Assembly: GCF_001429185.1 (NCBI RefSeq)
Contig: NZ_LMIW01000015.1
Span: forward strand, 97,234-161,233
Direction: 5' to 3'
Source of the DNA: Terrabacter sp. Root85
Lineage (GTDB): Bacteria > Actinomycetota > Actinomycetes > Actinomycetales > Dermatophilaceae
DNA: 64,000 nucleotides
The notes below the pieces were generated by a model. It was not told where the DNA came from, made no database searches, and saw only the letters and a program-made list of their open reading frames with translations. This document shows, one piece after another, positions 24,139 through 33,476 of the stretch. Numbering within the stretch: position 1 is the first letter of the stretch; every line of letters begins with the position of its first letter. A program made the position numbers and the translations under genes.

Positions 24139-24800
24139 GCCACCAACCTACGGGTCGCCCAGTGGCGGGCGAGGCACCACCCGGCGACGGCGCCGAGGAC
24201 GTGCCAGGCCGCATGCCCCTGCAGCGGGCTCGTCGGGTCGCAGAGGACGCCCCACTGGTCGAGCAGCCAGAGGGCGTATGCGGTCACGAGCAGTCCCAGC
24301 CCGACGTGCAGCCAGCGCGCGCCGCCGGCACGGCCCCGGGCGGCCACCAGCTCGAGGACGATGCCGGGCAGCAGGACGGCGGCGAAGAGCACCCGCCGGG
24401 ACTCGGGCCAGACCCGGAGCAGGACGCCGAGGGCCACGAGGAGGGAGACCCCGCCGAGGACGGCCACGCGCGGCGTGACCCGGCGCAGGCGCACGAGGGC
24501 ACCGGCGAGCAGGACGCAGCCGACGGCATACATCGGGAGGACGTCGACGAACTGGCCCCACAGCGTCAGGGTCGCGTGGAAGGCGAAGCTGCCGATCCCG
24601 ACGGCGACGAGCGAGACCGCGAGGAGCGGGACGAGGACGCGCTCGGGACGCGCGGCAGGACCCAGGAGCACGGCTGCGGCGACCCCGGCCACGACGAAGG
24701 CCAGGGACGACCACGCGTCGGCCGGCTGGGCGATGCCGTCGGGGCGGGCGAGCTCGCAGAAGCAGCGGGTCGCGAGGCACGTCGCGCCGTCAGCGGGCAT
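24135..24800 (-). CDS. CREST/ceramidase-like membrane hydrolase
   Basis: A 221-residue protein with about seven hydrophobic segments in the pattern of alkaline ceramidase-like (CREST) proteins. [20 protein letters not shown] starts the domain, [20 protein letters not shown] carries the conserved Ser, His and Asp, and [15 protein letters not shown] near the end has the paired His. In the family these residues bind zinc and hydrolyse lipid amides. The real bacterial substrate is unknown. It is the first gene of an operon with an ankyrin protein and a small membrane protein. A TACCGT box 6 nt before the ATG points to a leaderless mRNA, back to back with the Tpx promoter. Confidence 0.8.
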   Translation of the reverse strand: MPADGATCLATRCFCELARPDGIAQPADAWSSLAFVVAGVAAAVLLGPAARPERVLVPLLAVSLVAVGIGSFAFHATLTLWGQFVDVLPMYAVGCVLLAGALVRLRRVTPRVAVLGGVSLLVALGVLLRVWPESRRVLFAAVLLPGIVLELVAARGRAGGARWLHVGLGLLVTAYALWLLDQWGVLCDPTSPLQGHAAWHVLGAVAGWCLARHWATRRLVA

Positions 24801-24806
24801 GCCGCG

Positions 24807-24835
24807 ACGGTAGCCCCAGGCGACCCGTGTTAGAT
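24807..24835. promoter_or_regulatory. Back-to-back leaderless promoters in a 41-bp gap
   Basis: TACCGT on the minus strand (24807-24812) ends 6 nt before the CREST gene ATG at 24800. TTAGAT on the plus strand (24830-24835) ends 6 nt before the tpx ATG at 24842. With 17 bp between the boxes, the -35 region of each promoter would fall on the -10 region of the other. Confidence 0.45.
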
Positions 24836-24841
24836 ACGTCC

Positions 24842-25336
24842 ATGGCCACCACCTCCCTCGGAGACACCACCGTCCACACCGTCGGCGACCTGCCGGCCGT
24901 GGGCACCCCCGCTCCCGCGTACACGCTGACCGGCACCAACCTGCGCGACGACGTGACGCTGCCCGACGGCAGCCGCGTGGTCCTCAACATCTTCCCGAGC
25001 GTCGACACCGGCGTCTGCGCGGCGAGCGTGCGCCGCTTCAACGAGATCGCCGCCGGGCTCGACAACGCGGCGGTCGTCTGCGTGTCGGCCGACCTACCGT
25101 TCGCGCTGAACCGCTTCTGCGGCGCCGAGGGCATCGAGAACGTCGTCGTGGCGTCGTCGTTCCGCTCCGGCTTCGGCTACGACTACGGCGTACGGATGGA
25201 GAACGGCGGCTTCGCCGGCCTCCTCGCCCGTGCGGTCGTCGTCATCGACGCGGACGGCACCGTCGCGCACACGGAGCTCGTCCCCGCCATCGGCCAGGAG
25301 CCCGACTACGACGCCGCCATCGCCGCCCTGGGCTGA
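24842..25336 (+). CDS. tpx: Thiol peroxidase Tpx
   Basis: A 164-residue atypical 2-Cys peroxiredoxin. The peroxidatic Cys is C59 in [16 protein letters not shown], and the resolving Cys is C93 in [13 protein letters not shown]; both positions and the 33-residue spacing match Tpx. It reduces hydrogen peroxide and organic peroxides with thioredoxin as donor. [16 protein letters not shown] is the usual C-terminal strand. The ATG at 24842 is chosen over an in-frame upstream ATG at 24827 because of the length of known Tpx and the promoter spacing. The last 243 bp lie opposite the open frame of a convergent MFS gene. Confidence 0.93.
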   Translation: MATTSLGDTTVHTVGDLPAVGTPAPAYTLTGTNLRDDVTLPDGSRVVLNIFPSVDTGVCAASVRRFNEIAAGLDNAAVVCVSADLPFALNRFCGAEGIENVVVASSFRSGFGYDYGVRMENGGFAGLLARAVVVIDADGTVAHTELVPAIGQEPDYDAAIAALG

Positions 25337-26533
25337 CGCGCGGGTGAAGCCGCGGACGCTGCGCACCAGCAGCGGCCAGCAGCCGGCGACGAACATCCAG
25401 ACGGCGATGCCGACCATGAGGTCGGGCGTCTCGACGGAGGCGCTGAGCGGGCCGGCGATGACGTTGCCGAGTGGCAGCGCGACGAACGAGATGAGCACGT
25501 CCCACGAGACGACGCGGGCCAGCCGGTCGTGGGGCACGCCCTGCTGGACGGCGGTCTGCCACCCGACGTCGAAGTAGAGCAGTCCGGCCTGGCCGACGAG
25601 GGCGAGCGCCATGATCGCGACGAGCCCGCCGGGCCAGGCGAACGCGAGCGGGAAGAGCGGGAAGAGGCCGAGGAAGGCGAAGGCCCAGAGGAGCATCCGG
25701 CGCGGCTGGAGCCGCATGGCGACGAGCCCTCCGACGAGCCCGCCCACGCCGAGCGCTGCCGTGACGAGGCCGAGGGCGTGGGCGCCGCCGAGGTCGCGCA
25801 CGGCCGTCACCTCGACGAGGACGATGAAGACCCCACTGGCGACGTGGAACATCGCCGCCGCGAGGAGGCTCGACCACAGCCAGTCCCGACTCCGGATCTC
25901 CGCGAGGCCCTCGCGGATCTCGGTCAGCATGCCGGTGCGCTCCGCGACGTGGTCGGCGCGAGCCCGGAGCCGCGCGACGCAGACCGCCGACCAGGCGAAG
26001 GTCAGCGCGTTGACCGTGAGGCCGGCGACCGGGCCGAACCGGGCGACGACGAGGCCGGCGAGGACCGGGCCGCCCACCTGGGCGCTCGACTGGAGGAAGC
26101 TGATCGCGCCGTTGGCGGTCTGCAGAGCTGCAGCCGGGACGATGAGGGGCCTCAGCGAGACGAAGGCCGGGTGGAAGAACGCGCCCGCACCCGCTGTGAC
26201 CGCGGCCAGACCGGCGAGCACGGCCACCGGCGGGTCGCCGAGCGCGAAGGCGACGGCCATGGCGGCGACGGAGCCGGCTCGGGTGAGGTCGGCGCCGACC
26301 ATGATCCGGTGCGGCGTGACGCGGTCGGCCCAGACGCCGCCGACGAGGGTGCACAGGAGGCGGGCCACCACGGCGCTCGCGAGGACGACACCGAGCTCGC
26401 CTGCACCCCCGCCACCCAGGACGACGGCCACGGACAGGGCGATGGGGTTGAAGGCGTCGCCGACCCACGAGAGTCCCTGACCGGCCAGCAGGAGTCGGAC
26501 GTCGCGGAGGTGGAGCAGGTCGCTCATGGTCAT
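25094..26533 (-). CDS. MFS transporter with C-terminal extension antisense to tpx
   Basis: A 479-residue reading frame. Residues 1-398 are a normal 12-helix MFS protein ([20 protein letters not shown]; motif [40 protein letters not shown]), close to the enterobactin/macrolide exporter group. After [10 protein letters not shown] there is no stop and the frame runs 80 residues further ([20 protein letters not shown]) entirely on the strand opposite to tpx, ending at 25094. That tail is hydrophilic and is probably not selected as protein; the ancestral stop has been lost or the gene never had a separate 3' end. TTGACA (26564-26569), TAATGT (26540-26545) and 6 nt to the ATG form the promoter, with a palindrome between. 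Confidence 0.83.
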   Translation of the reverse strand: MTMSDLLHLRDVRLLLAGQGLSWVGDAFNPIALSVAVVLGGGGAGELGVVLASAVVARLLCTLVGGVWADRVTPHRIMVGADLTRAGSVAAMAVAFALGDPPVAVLAGLAAVTAGAGAFFHPAFVSLRPLIVPAAALQTANGAISFLQSSAQVGGPVLAGLVVARFGPVAGLTVNALTFAWSAVCVARLRARADHVAERTGMLTEIREGLAEIRSRDWLWSSLLAAAMFHVASGVFIVLVEVTAVRDLGGAHALGLVTAALGVGGLVGGLVAMRLQPRRMLLWAFAFLGLFPLFPLAFAWPGGLVAIMALALVGQAGLLYFDVGWQTAVQQGVPHDRLARVVSWDVLISFVALPLGNVIAGPLSASVETPDLMVGIAVWMFVAGCWPLLVRSVRGFTRASAQGGDGGVVVGLLADGGDELRVRDGAVRVDDDDRTGEEAGEAAVLHPYAVVVAEAGAERRRHDDVLDALGAAEAVQRER

Positions 26534-26539
26534 GACGTG

Positions 26540-26580
26540 ACATTAGTTAGACGTCTGACTATCTGTCAATGAATAGTCAG
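26540..26580. promoter_or_regulatory. MFS promoter with overlapping MarR operators
   Basis: TAGTTAGACGTCTGACTA (26544-26561) is an 18-bp palindrome with one mismatched pair. CTGACTAT (26555-26562) also pairs with ATAGTCAG (26573-26580) around a 10-nt spacer, so three TAGTCAG-type half-sites lie in a row. They fill the spacer of the minus-strand promoter TTGACA (26564-26569) to TAATGT (26540-26545), which ends 6 nt before the MFS ATG. Binding by the MarR protein encoded next door would block it. Confidence 0.65.
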
Positions 26581-26622
26581 GGATCTGCGCTCCCCGTGCT
26601 GCACCTCTGCGAGACTGACGCC

Positions 26623-27129
26623 ATGGCGAGAGCACGGCAGGACTCGGTCGACCGGCACGTCGCACGCTGGAGCGGACTCCTCGAGGACATGGACCCCGAG
26701 GTCGAGGGTGCCGTCACGCGCATGCAGGCGATCACCAAGCGGCTCAAGGCCGCCGACCACGCGAGCTACGCCGGCACGGACGACACGATCGAGGACTACC
26801 ACACGCTCCACGCGCTGATGATCCAGCCGTTCCCCGAGGAGGCGACACCCGCACAGCTCGCCGACGCGTGCGGCGTGACCCGGGCCGCGATGACGTCACG
26901 CGTCGACCGGCTCGTCCAGCGGGGCCACGCGACCCGCGAGGTCGACCCCATCGACCGGCGCCGCATCCTCATCCGTCCGACGCCATCGGGACGGGCCATG
27001 TGGGAGAAGGGGATCGAGGCCGGCATGGCTCGTGAGCAGGAGGCCTTCTCGGGCCTGACCGCCAAGGAGCTCGTCGCCCTCAACGGCCTGCTGCGCAAGG
27101 TCGTCCTGCACCTCGAGGGCGAGGACTGA
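26623..27129 (+). CDS. MarR family regulator
   Basis: A 168-residue MarR-type winged helix protein. A long N-terminal helix (HVARWSGLLEDMDPEVEGAV) precedes YHTLHALMIQP, the HTH ATPAQLADACGVTRAAMTSRVDRLVQRGHATREVD and the wing PIDRRRILIRPTPSGRAM with its conserved Asp-Arg. The C-terminal helices (LTAKELVALNGLLRKVVLHL) dimerise. It is divergent from the MFS gene, and the palindromes between fit local repression. The ATG at 26623 follows GAGACT and 6 nt, close to the leaderless pattern; an in-frame ATG at 26569 would place the start within the operator and is less likely. It is convergent with glpK, 4 bp away. Confidence 0.87.
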   Translation: MARARQDSVDRHVARWSGLLEDMDPEVEGAVTRMQAITKRLKAADHASYAGTDDTIEDYHTLHALMIQPFPEEATPAQLADACGVTRAAMTSRVDRLVQRGHATREVDPIDRRRILIRPTPSGRAMWEKGIEAGMAREQEAFSGLTAKELVALNGLLRKVVLHLEGED

Positions 27130-27133
27130 GCCG

Positions 27134-28660
27134 TCAGGGAGTGTCGTCGTCGACCCAGTCGAGGGTGCGTTCGACGGCCTTCTTCCACGTGCGGAAGAGG
27201 CGCTCCCTCTCGGACTCGTCCATCGCGGGGGTCCACCGGCGGTCCTCGCCCCAGTTCTCACGGATCTCGTCGGTGCTCTGCCAGTAGCCGACAGCCAGCC
27301 CGGCGGCATACGCGGCCCCGAGAGCGGTGGTCTCGGCCACGACGGGTCGCACGACGTCGACCCCGAGCAGGTCGGCCTGGAACTGCATCAGCGTCTCGTT
27401 GACGACCATGCCGCCGTCGACCCGCAGCTCGGTGAGCGGCACTCCCGAGTCGGCGTTCATCGCCTCGAGCACCTCGCGCGTCTGAAAGGCCGTGGCCTCC
27501 AATGCGGCTCGGGCGATGTGGGCCTTGTTGACGAAGCGGGTCAGACCGACGAGCGCACCGCGGGCGTCGGGACGCCAGTGCGGCGCGAAGAGGCCCGAGA
27601 AGGCCGGGACGAAGTAGGCGCCGCCGTTGTCGTCGACGCTCGCCGCGAGCGTCTCGACCTCCTTGGCGTCCTTGATGAGGCCGAGGTTGTCGCGCAGCCA
27701 CTGCACGAGCGACCCGGTGACGGCGATGGAGCCCTCGAGGGCATAGACGGGCCTGCCGTCACCGAGCTGGTAGCAGACCGTCGTCAGCAGCCCGTTCTTC
27801 GACGCGACGATCTCCTCACCCGTGTTGAGGAGCATGAAGTTGCCCGTGCCGTAGGTGTTCTTGGCCGTGCCGACGTCGAGGCAGGCCTGGCCGAACGTCG
27901 CCGCCTGCTGGTCGCCGAGGATGCCGGCGACCGGTACGTCGATGAGGATGCCCGGCTTGCACGAGCCGTAGACCTCGGACGACGAGCGGATCTCGGGGAG
28001 CATCGCGAGCGGGACACCGATCGCCTCGGCGGCCGACGCGTCCCAGTCGAGGGTGCGCAGGTCCATCAGGAGGGTGCGCGAGGCGTTCGTGACGTCGGTG
28101 ACGTGCACGCCACCGTCGTCGGCGCCTCCCGTGAGGTTCCAGAGCAGCCACGTGTCGATGGTGCCGAAGAGCAGCTCCCCCGCCTCGGCCCGTTCGCGGG
28201 CGCCGTCGACGTGGTCGAGGATCCAGCGCGCCTTGGGCCCCGCGAAGTACGTCGCGAGCGGCAGACCGGTGACGTCCTTGAAGCGCTCGATGCCGCCGTC
28301 GCGGGCCAGCTCGTCGCAGATCGCCTGGGTGCGGGTGTCCTGCCAGACGATGGCGTTGTGGATCGGCCGGCCGGTCGCACGCTCCCAGACGACGGTCGTC
28401 TCGCGCTGGTTCGTGATGCCGACCGCGGCGACGTGGGTGGCGTTGAGGTTGGCCTTGCCGAGCACCCCGCCGACGACGACGCGGGTGTTCTGCCAGATCT
28501 CCATCGGGTCGTGCTCGACCCACCCGGCGCGCGGGAAGATCTGCCGGTGCTCCATCTGGTCGACGGCCACGACGCGGCCCCTCCGGTCGAAGACCATGGC
28601 CCGGGTGCTCGTCGTCCCCTGGTCGATCGACACGACATGGCTGCGCTGCTCCGTCGGCAT
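27134..28660 (-). CDS. glpK: Glycerol kinase
   Basis: A 508-residue FGGY-family kinase that phosphorylates glycerol with ATP to sn-glycerol 3-phosphate in the cytoplasm. It shows [15 protein letters not shown] at the N-terminus, [21 protein letters not shown] and IVWQDTR in the first domain, [19 protein letters not shown] with [11 protein letters not shown], and [20 protein letters not shown] in the ATP domain. Length matches the family. The ATG at 28660 has TACGGT 6 nt upstream, so it is likely leaderless; the in-frame sequence upstream is Arg-rich noise. glpD, the next enzyme, lies 0.8 kb away on the opposite strand. Confidence 0.95.
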   Translation of the reverse strand: MPTEQRSHVVSIDQGTTSTRAMVFDRRGRVVAVDQMEHRQIFPRAGWVEHDPMEIWQNTRVVVGGVLGKANLNATHVAAVGITNQRETTVVWERATGRPIHNAIVWQDTRTQAICDELARDGGIERFKDVTGLPLATYFAGPKARWILDHVDGARERAEAGELLFGTIDTWLLWNLTGGADDGGVHVTDVTNASRTLLMDLRTLDWDASAAEAIGVPLAMLPEIRSSSEVYGSCKPGILIDVPVAGILGDQQAATFGQACLDVGTAKNTYGTGNFMLLNTGEEIVASKNGLLTTVCYQLGDGRPVYALEGSIAVTGSLVQWLRDNLGLIKDAKEVETLAASVDDNGGAYFVPAFSGLFAPHWRPDARGALVGLTRFVNKAHIARAALEATAFQTREVLEAMNADSGVPLTELRVDGGMVVNETLMQFQADLLGVDVVRPVVAETTALGAAYAAGLAVGYWQSTDEIRENWGEDRRWTPAMDESERERLFRTWKKAVERTLDWVDDDTP

Positions 28661-28666
28661 GACCAG

Positions 28667-28672
28667 ACCGTA
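28667..28672 (-). promoter_or_regulatory. Leaderless -10 box of glpK
   Basis: On the minus strand TACGGT is followed by 6 nt and the ATG at 28660. It lies within the 23-bp gap after the small Cys-rich gene. Confidence 0.5.
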
Positions 28673-28683
28673 CCGTCGCGCGC

Positions 28684-28833
28684 CTACATCTCGTCGCGTC
28701 CGAGCTGGCGGTGGCGCTCCCGGGCCTCGGCCACGGCGCTGATCGCGTCGCACCGTCCGCACACGATGACCGACCCGTCGTCGCGGCTCTCACGGCGCCA
28801 CCGGTGACCGGCGAACAGGCAGATGATCCACAT
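28684..28833 (-). CDS. 49-residue Cys/His protein (DUF1660-like)
   Basis: A short frame reading [20 protein letters not shown], then [20 protein letters not shown] and [10 protein letters not shown]5, H10, C25 and C28 have the spacing of a small zinc knuckle, and the 'C-L-F-G-H-x-W ... C-x-R-C' outline resembles DUF1660 (short proteins first noted in phages). The function is unknown. Codon choice is like the neighbours (GC-rich third positions), which supports a real gene. There is no clear Shine-Dalgarno or -10 box at its ATG. It lies just upstream of glpK on the same strand. Confidence 0.55.
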   Translation of the reverse strand: MWIICLFAGHRWRRESRDDGSVIVCGRCDAISAVAEARERHRQLGRDEM

Positions 28834-28869
28834 GAGTCTCACCGACCCAGTGTCGTCCCCCCTCGGCGT

Positions 28870-29376
<507 letters not shown>

Positions 29377-29383
29377 GGCGCTG

Positions 29384-29389
29384 AGGGTA
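29384..29389 (-). promoter_or_regulatory. Leaderless -10 box of the DUF1877 gene
   Basis: On the minus strand TACCCT is followed by 7 nt and the ATG at 29376. Confidence 0.45.
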
Positions 29390-29477
29390 CGGGCTGACCG
29401 CCCGGTGAACTGCCCGGAGTCGACACCGGGCCCGGTCGTTAGAGTGTCGTTCTCGGCACCGACGTGAAGGGGAACCG

Positions 29478-31202
29478 ATGACGAGCCCAGTGCGGCTGGA
29501 CACGGACTACCGGGCGCGGGCGTGGAAGCGCCTCGCCACGAAGCAGTTCGACGTGCTCGTCGTCGGTGGCGGCGTGACCGGCGGCGGCGTGGCCCTCGAC
29601 GCGGCCACCCGCGGTCTCTCGACGGCACTCGTCGAGCAGCGCGACTTCGCCTCCGGCACCTCGTCGCGGTCGTCCAAGCTCTTCCACGGCGGCCTGCGCT
29701 ACCTCGAGCAGATGAACTTCGACCTCGTCCGCGAGGCGCTCAAGGAGCGCGAGCTCATGCTGAGCCGCATCGCACCGCACCTCGTCAAGCCGGTCTCCTT
29801 CCTCTACCCGCTGACCAGCCGTGGCTGGGAGCGCCCCTACGTCACCGCGGGCCTGACCCTCTACGACTCGATGGGCGGCGCGCGCTCGGTCCCGCGCCAC
29901 AAGCAGCTGACCCGCACCGGAGCGCTCAAGCTGGCCCCGGCCCTCAAGCGCGACGCCCTCACCGGTGGGCTGCTCTACTACGACGCCCAGGCCGACGACG
30001 CCCGCCACACGCTGACGACCGTCCGCACCGCGGCCGCCTACGGCGCCACCGTCGTCGCCTCGGCCCGCGTCGTCGAGCTGCTGCGTGCGGGCGAGCGGGT
30101 CGTCGGCGCCCTCGTCGAGGACGTCGAGACGGGCGAGCGCACCGAGGTCCGGGCCTCCGTGGTCATCAACTGCACCGGCGTGTGGACCGACGACATCCAG
30201 ACCATGGCGGGTGGCCGCGGCCGCTTCCACGTCCGCGCGAGCAAGGGGGTGCACATCGTCGTCGCCCGCGACCGGATCAACTCCGAGACCGGCCTCATCC
30301 TGCGCACCGAGAAGTCGGTCCTCTTCGTCATCCCGTGGGGCACGCACTGGATCATCGGCACGACCGACACCGACTGGGAGCTCGACCTCGCCCACCCGGC
30401 AGCGACGCGCGCCGACATCGACTACATCCTCGAGCACATCAACACCGTGCTCAAGGTGCCGTTGACCCACGAGGACATCCAGGGCGTCTACGCCGGCCTG
30501 CGCCCCCTTCTCTCCGGTGAGAGCGAGGACACGAGCCAGCTCTCCCGCGAGCACGCCGTGGCCCGCCCGCAGCCCGGGCTCATCTCCATCGCCGGCGGCA
30601 AGTACACGACCTACCGCGTCATGGCCGCAGACGCCGTCGACGCCGCACGCGAGGACATCGGCGGCGACGTCTCCGACAGCGTCACCGAGTTCATCCCGCT
30701 GTCGGGCGCCGAGGGCTACGTCGCTCTCGTCAACCAGATCGACCGCCTCGCGCGCCACCAGGACCTCCCGGTCTGGCGCATCACGCACCTGCTCGAGCGC
30801 TACGGCTCGCTCGTCCACGAGCTCTTCGCCCTCGCCGAGGACGACCGCTCGCTCTACGAGCCGCTCCCCGGGGCGGAGGAGTACCTCCGGGTCGAGGCGT
30901 TGTATGCCGCCACGCACGAGGGCGCGCTGCACCTCGACGACGTGCTGGCCCGGCGCACGCGCATCTCCATCGAGACCTCGAGCCGCGGCGCCGACAGCGC
31001 CCGCGCCGTGGCCGAGATCGTCGCGCCGGTGCTCGGATGGGATCCCGAGCGGGTCGAGGCCGAGGTGTCCGGCTACATCGCCCGGGTCGAGGCCGAGCTC
31101 GAGTCGCAGAAGGAGCTCGCCGACTCCGAGGCCAACGCCGAGCGCCTCAGCGCCCCGGACGTGCGCCGCATCCCGGTGAGCCGCGCGCCGGAGCAGTCCT
31201 GA
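29478..31202 (+). CDS. glpD: Glycerol-3-phosphate dehydrogenase (FAD, aerobic)
   Basis: A 574-residue flavoprotein that oxidises glycerol 3-phosphate to dihydroxyacetone phosphate at the membrane and passes electrons to quinone. FDVLVVGGGVTGGGVALDAA is the FAD-binding dinucleotide fold, followed by LVEQRDFASGTSSRSSKLFH with the GlpD signature, then GGLRYLEQMNFDLVREALKE. IAGGKYTTYRVMAADAVDAA near residue 375 is the second signature, and the C-terminal helical domain has the usual TSSRGADSARAVAEIVAPVL. GAAGGGGA precedes the ATG. It completes the glycerol pathway with glpK, though the two genes have separate promoters and no glpF is present. Confidence 0.95.
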   Translation: MTSPVRLDTDYRARAWKRLATKQFDVLVVGGGVTGGGVALDAATRGLSTALVEQRDFASGTSSRSSKLFHGGLRYLEQMNFDLVREALKERELMLSRIAPHLVKPVSFLYPLTSRGWERPYVTAGLTLYDSMGGARSVPRHKQLTRTGALKLAPALKRDALTGGLLYYDAQADDARHTLTTVRTAAAYGATVVASARVVELLRAGERVVGALVEDVETGERTEVRASVVINCTGVWTDDIQTMAGGRGRFHVRASKGVHIVVARDRINSETGLILRTEKSVLFVIPWGTHWIIGTTDTDWELDLAHPAATRADIDYILEHINTVLKVPLTHEDIQGVYAGLRPLLSGESEDTSQLSREHAVARPQPGLISIAGGKYTTYRVMAADAVDAAREDIGGDVSDSVTEFIPLSGAEGYVALVNQIDRLARHQDLPVWRITHLLERYGSLVHELFALAEDDRSLYEPLPGAEEYLRVEALYAATHEGALHLDDVLARRTRISIETSSRGADSARAVAEIVAPVLGWDPERVEAEVSGYIARVEAELESQKELADSEANAERLSAPDVRRIPVSRAPEQS

Positions 31203-31246
31203 GGGACCAAACGCTCGACAACCGCTCCGCAGGACGGCCTCGTTCC

Positions 31247-31252
31247 TAGACT
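31247..31252 (+). promoter_or_regulatory. Leaderless -10 box of the copper-oxygenase-like lipoprotein gene
   Basis: TAGACT is followed by 6 nt and the ATG at 31259. Confidence 0.55.
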
Positions 31253-31258
31253 GACGGG

Positions 31259-32503
31259 ATGAGGACTCGACGCGGCCGGACCGCGGTAGGGGCTACCGTC
31301 GCGGCAACCGTCGCGGCGGCCGTCGCGGCCGTCGTCCTGCTCGTCGCGGGCTGCGGCACGCCCAACCCGACCGCCCAGGCCCGGCTCGAGGGGCACGCGA
31401 CCGGGCACACGGCGGGCGCCACCGACCACCCGGCGACGGCTGCCACGGGTCACGCGGCGAAGCCCGTCGCTCCCGCCAAGCCGGCCGCGCTGCGGGCCGG
31501 TGAGTCGATGCGGACGGTGACGTCGCCGGTCTCCTACACGCCGAAGGCGCCGACGACCGGCACCGACGACTACCGGTGCTTCGTCCTCGACCCCCAGGTC
31601 ACCCGCGACGCGTTCGTCACCGGCTTCGACATCGCCCCCGGCCAGCCGCAGGAGGTGCACCACGTCATCCTCTTCCGCGTGCCACCGTCGGCGGCCGCTG
31701 CGGCCCGCGCCCGCGACGCCGAGTCCGGCGGCAACGGCTGGACCTGCTTCGGCGGCACCGGGCTCGGGTCGAGCGGCGCGAGCCTCGACGACGCCCCGTG
31801 GGTCGGAGCCTGGGCACCGGGTGGTCGCGAGAACGTCCTACCGGCCGACGTCGGCATCCCCCTGCAGCGCGGCTCCCTGCTCGTCATGCAGGTGCACTAC
31901 AACCTCCGGCACGGCGTGACGCCCGACCGCACCTCGGTGAAGCTGCGTCTCTCGTCCTCGTCGAGGCTCAAGCCACTCGAGACGATGCTCTACCCCGCGC
32001 CCGTCGAGCTGCCTTGTCGCGCAGGCACGTCGGGACCGCTGTGCGATCGCAACGCGGCAGTCGCCGACGTGACCGAACGCTTCGGCGCCATGTCGTCGCG
32101 CATCGTCAACGGCCTGCTGCTCGTCTGCAACGGCACGCTCATCCCGACCCCCGGCGCCACCCAGTCCTGCACGCGCAGCGTCGAGCAGGCCGCGACCATC
32201 CGCGCCGTGGCCGGCCACATGCACCTGCTCGGCTCGTCCCTGCGCATCGACCTCAACCCCGGCACACCCAAGGCGAAGACCCTCCTAGACATCAAGATCT
32301 GGGACTTCGACAACCAGGGCTCGGTCCCGATCCCGGCGACGGCGATCCGCCCCGGCGACTCGATCCGGGTCAGCTGCACCCACGACCAGGCCTGGCGCGA
32401 CAAGCTGCCCGACCTCCAGGGGCTGCCCGAGCGCTACGTCGTCTGGGGCGAGGGCACGACCGACGAGATGTGCCTCGGTCTGCTCAGCGTCACGCGTCCC
32501 TGA
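31259..32503 (+). CDS. Lipoprotein with copper type II monooxygenase (PHM-like) fold
   Basis: A 414-residue exported lipoprotein. The signal peptide ends in the lipobox LLVAGC, and a low-complexity linker rich in Ala, Thr and His follows (about 40-85). The body has the two-domain outline of copper type II ascorbate-dependent monooxygenases: DYRCFVLDP, QEVHHVILFRV and MQVHYNLRHG in the first domain, AGHMHLLGSSLRI (HxH type pair) and EGTTDEMCLGLL (a Met ligand) in the second. In animals such enzymes hydroxylate peptides or dopamine. The bacterial substrate is unknown and copper binding is inferred from the His and Met positions. It is leaderless, between glpD and a sugar kinase gene on the same strand. 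Confidence 0.75.
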   Translation: MRTRRGRTAVGATVAATVAAAVAAVVLLVAGCGTPNPTAQARLEGHATGHTAGATDHPATAATGHAAKPVAPAKPAALRAGESMRTVTSPVSYTPKAPTTGTDDYRCFVLDPQVTRDAFVTGFDIAPGQPQEVHHVILFRVPPSAAAAARARDAESGGNGWTCFGGTGLGSSGASLDDAPWVGAWAPGGRENVLPADVGIPLQRGSLLVMQVHYNLRHGVTPDRTSVKLRLSSSSRLKPLETMLYPAPVELPCRAGTSGPLCDRNAAVADVTERFGAMSSRIVNGLLLVCNGTLIPTPGATQSCTRSVEQAATIRAVAGHMHLLGSSLRIDLNPGTPKAKTLLDIKIWDFDNQGSVPIPATAIRPGDSIRVSCTHDQAWRDKLPDLQGLPERYVVWGEGTTDEMCLGLLSVTRP

Positions 32504-32530
32504 CCGCGTCCGGCCATGCACAATGAGGCC

Positions 32531-33451
32531 GTGAAGACTGACGTCCTCGTCGTCGGCGGTGCCGGCGTCGACACCATCGTGCGCGTCGAGGCCCTGCCCG
32601 TTCCCTTCGCCGACTCCCACGTCGTCCCGCCCATCGACACCGTCGTCGGGCACACGGGCAGCGGCGTCGCGCTCGGCTGCCACCGCCTCGGCCTCGCCAC
32701 GCGCTTCGTCGACGTCATCGGCGACGACCACGAGGGCCGGATGCTCCTCGACCGGTTCGCGGCCGAGGGGCTCGCCTTCGACCATGTCGTCGACGCGAGT
32801 GGCACCCGTCGCGCCGTCAACCTCGTCGACGCCACGGGCCGCCGAATGTCCTTCTACGACCCGCGCCACCCCTACGACCTCGCCCCCGACCCGACGCTCT
32901 GGCGCAGTCCGCTCGAGCAGTCACGTCACGTGCACGCCTCGATCATGCCGTGGGCCGTCGGCGCCCTCAAGGACGCCACGGCCGCCGGGGCCACGACGTC
33001 GACCGACCTGCACGACTGGGACGGGCGCAACCCCCACCACCGCCCGTTCGCGTATGCCGCCGACCTCGTCTTCGTGTCGGGCTCGCGTCTGGACGGGGTC
33101 GAGGACGATGTCGTCGCCGACGTGCTCGACCGCGGCCGCGCGCGGCTCGTCGTCGTCATGGACGGCGCCCGGGGCAGCCGGGTGACGGTGCGCGAGGGCG
33201 GCTCCTTCGCGGTGGCCGCCGTCGACATCGACGGTCGCCCGGCCGTGGACTCGAACGGCGCCGGCGACGCCTACGTCTCGGCATTCCTCCACGCGTGGCT
33301 CGCCGGCGGTGACGCCCGCGCGGCCGCCCGGGCCGGGACCGTGGCGGGATCGTGGGCGTGCGGCACCGCGGGCACGCACTCGAGCCTCATCGGCCCGGAC
33401 GAGCTCACCCGTCAGCTGGCGCGCCACTACGGCGGCGCCGGTCGGGACTGA
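32531..33451 (+). CDS. PfkB family carbohydrate kinase (ribokinase-like)
   Basis: A 306-residue ribokinase-like enzyme. VLVVGGAGVDTIVRVEALP is the N-terminal strand, VVGHTGSGVALGCHRLGLAT is signature 1, and DSNGAGDAYVSAFLHAWLAG is signature 2 with the catalytic Asp in GAGD. It phosphorylates a sugar or nucleoside; the exact one is unclear. I prefer the GTG at 32531, which follows CACAAT and 6 nt, matching the leaderless pattern of the window; an ATG at 32516 would add five residues. It is convergent with a VOC protein gene, with a hairpin over its stop codon. Confidence 0.87.
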   Translation: MKTDVLVVGGAGVDTIVRVEALPVPFADSHVVPPIDTVVGHTGSGVALGCHRLGLATRFVDVIGDDHEGRMLLDRFAAEGLAFDHVVDASGTRRAVNLVDATGRRMSFYDPRHPYDLAPDPTLWRSPLEQSRHVHASIMPWAVGALKDATAAGATTSTDLHDWDGRNPHHRPFAYAADLVFVSGSRLDGVEDDVVADVLDRGRARLVVVMDGARGSRVTVREGGSFAVAAVDIDGRPAVDSNGAGDAYVSAFLHAWLAGGDARAAARAGTVAGSWACGTAGTHSSLIGPDELTRQLARHYGGAGRD

Positions 33452-33463
33452 GGCCCCGACCGG
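33438..33463. terminator. Hairpin overlapping the PfkB stop codon
   Basis: CCGGTCGGG (33438-33446) is perfectly complementary to CCCGACCGG (33455-33463), with an 8-nt loop that contains the TGA. It separates the convergent kinase and VOC genes. Confidence 0.6.
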
Positions 33464-33476
33464 ACCGCCTCGGCGC

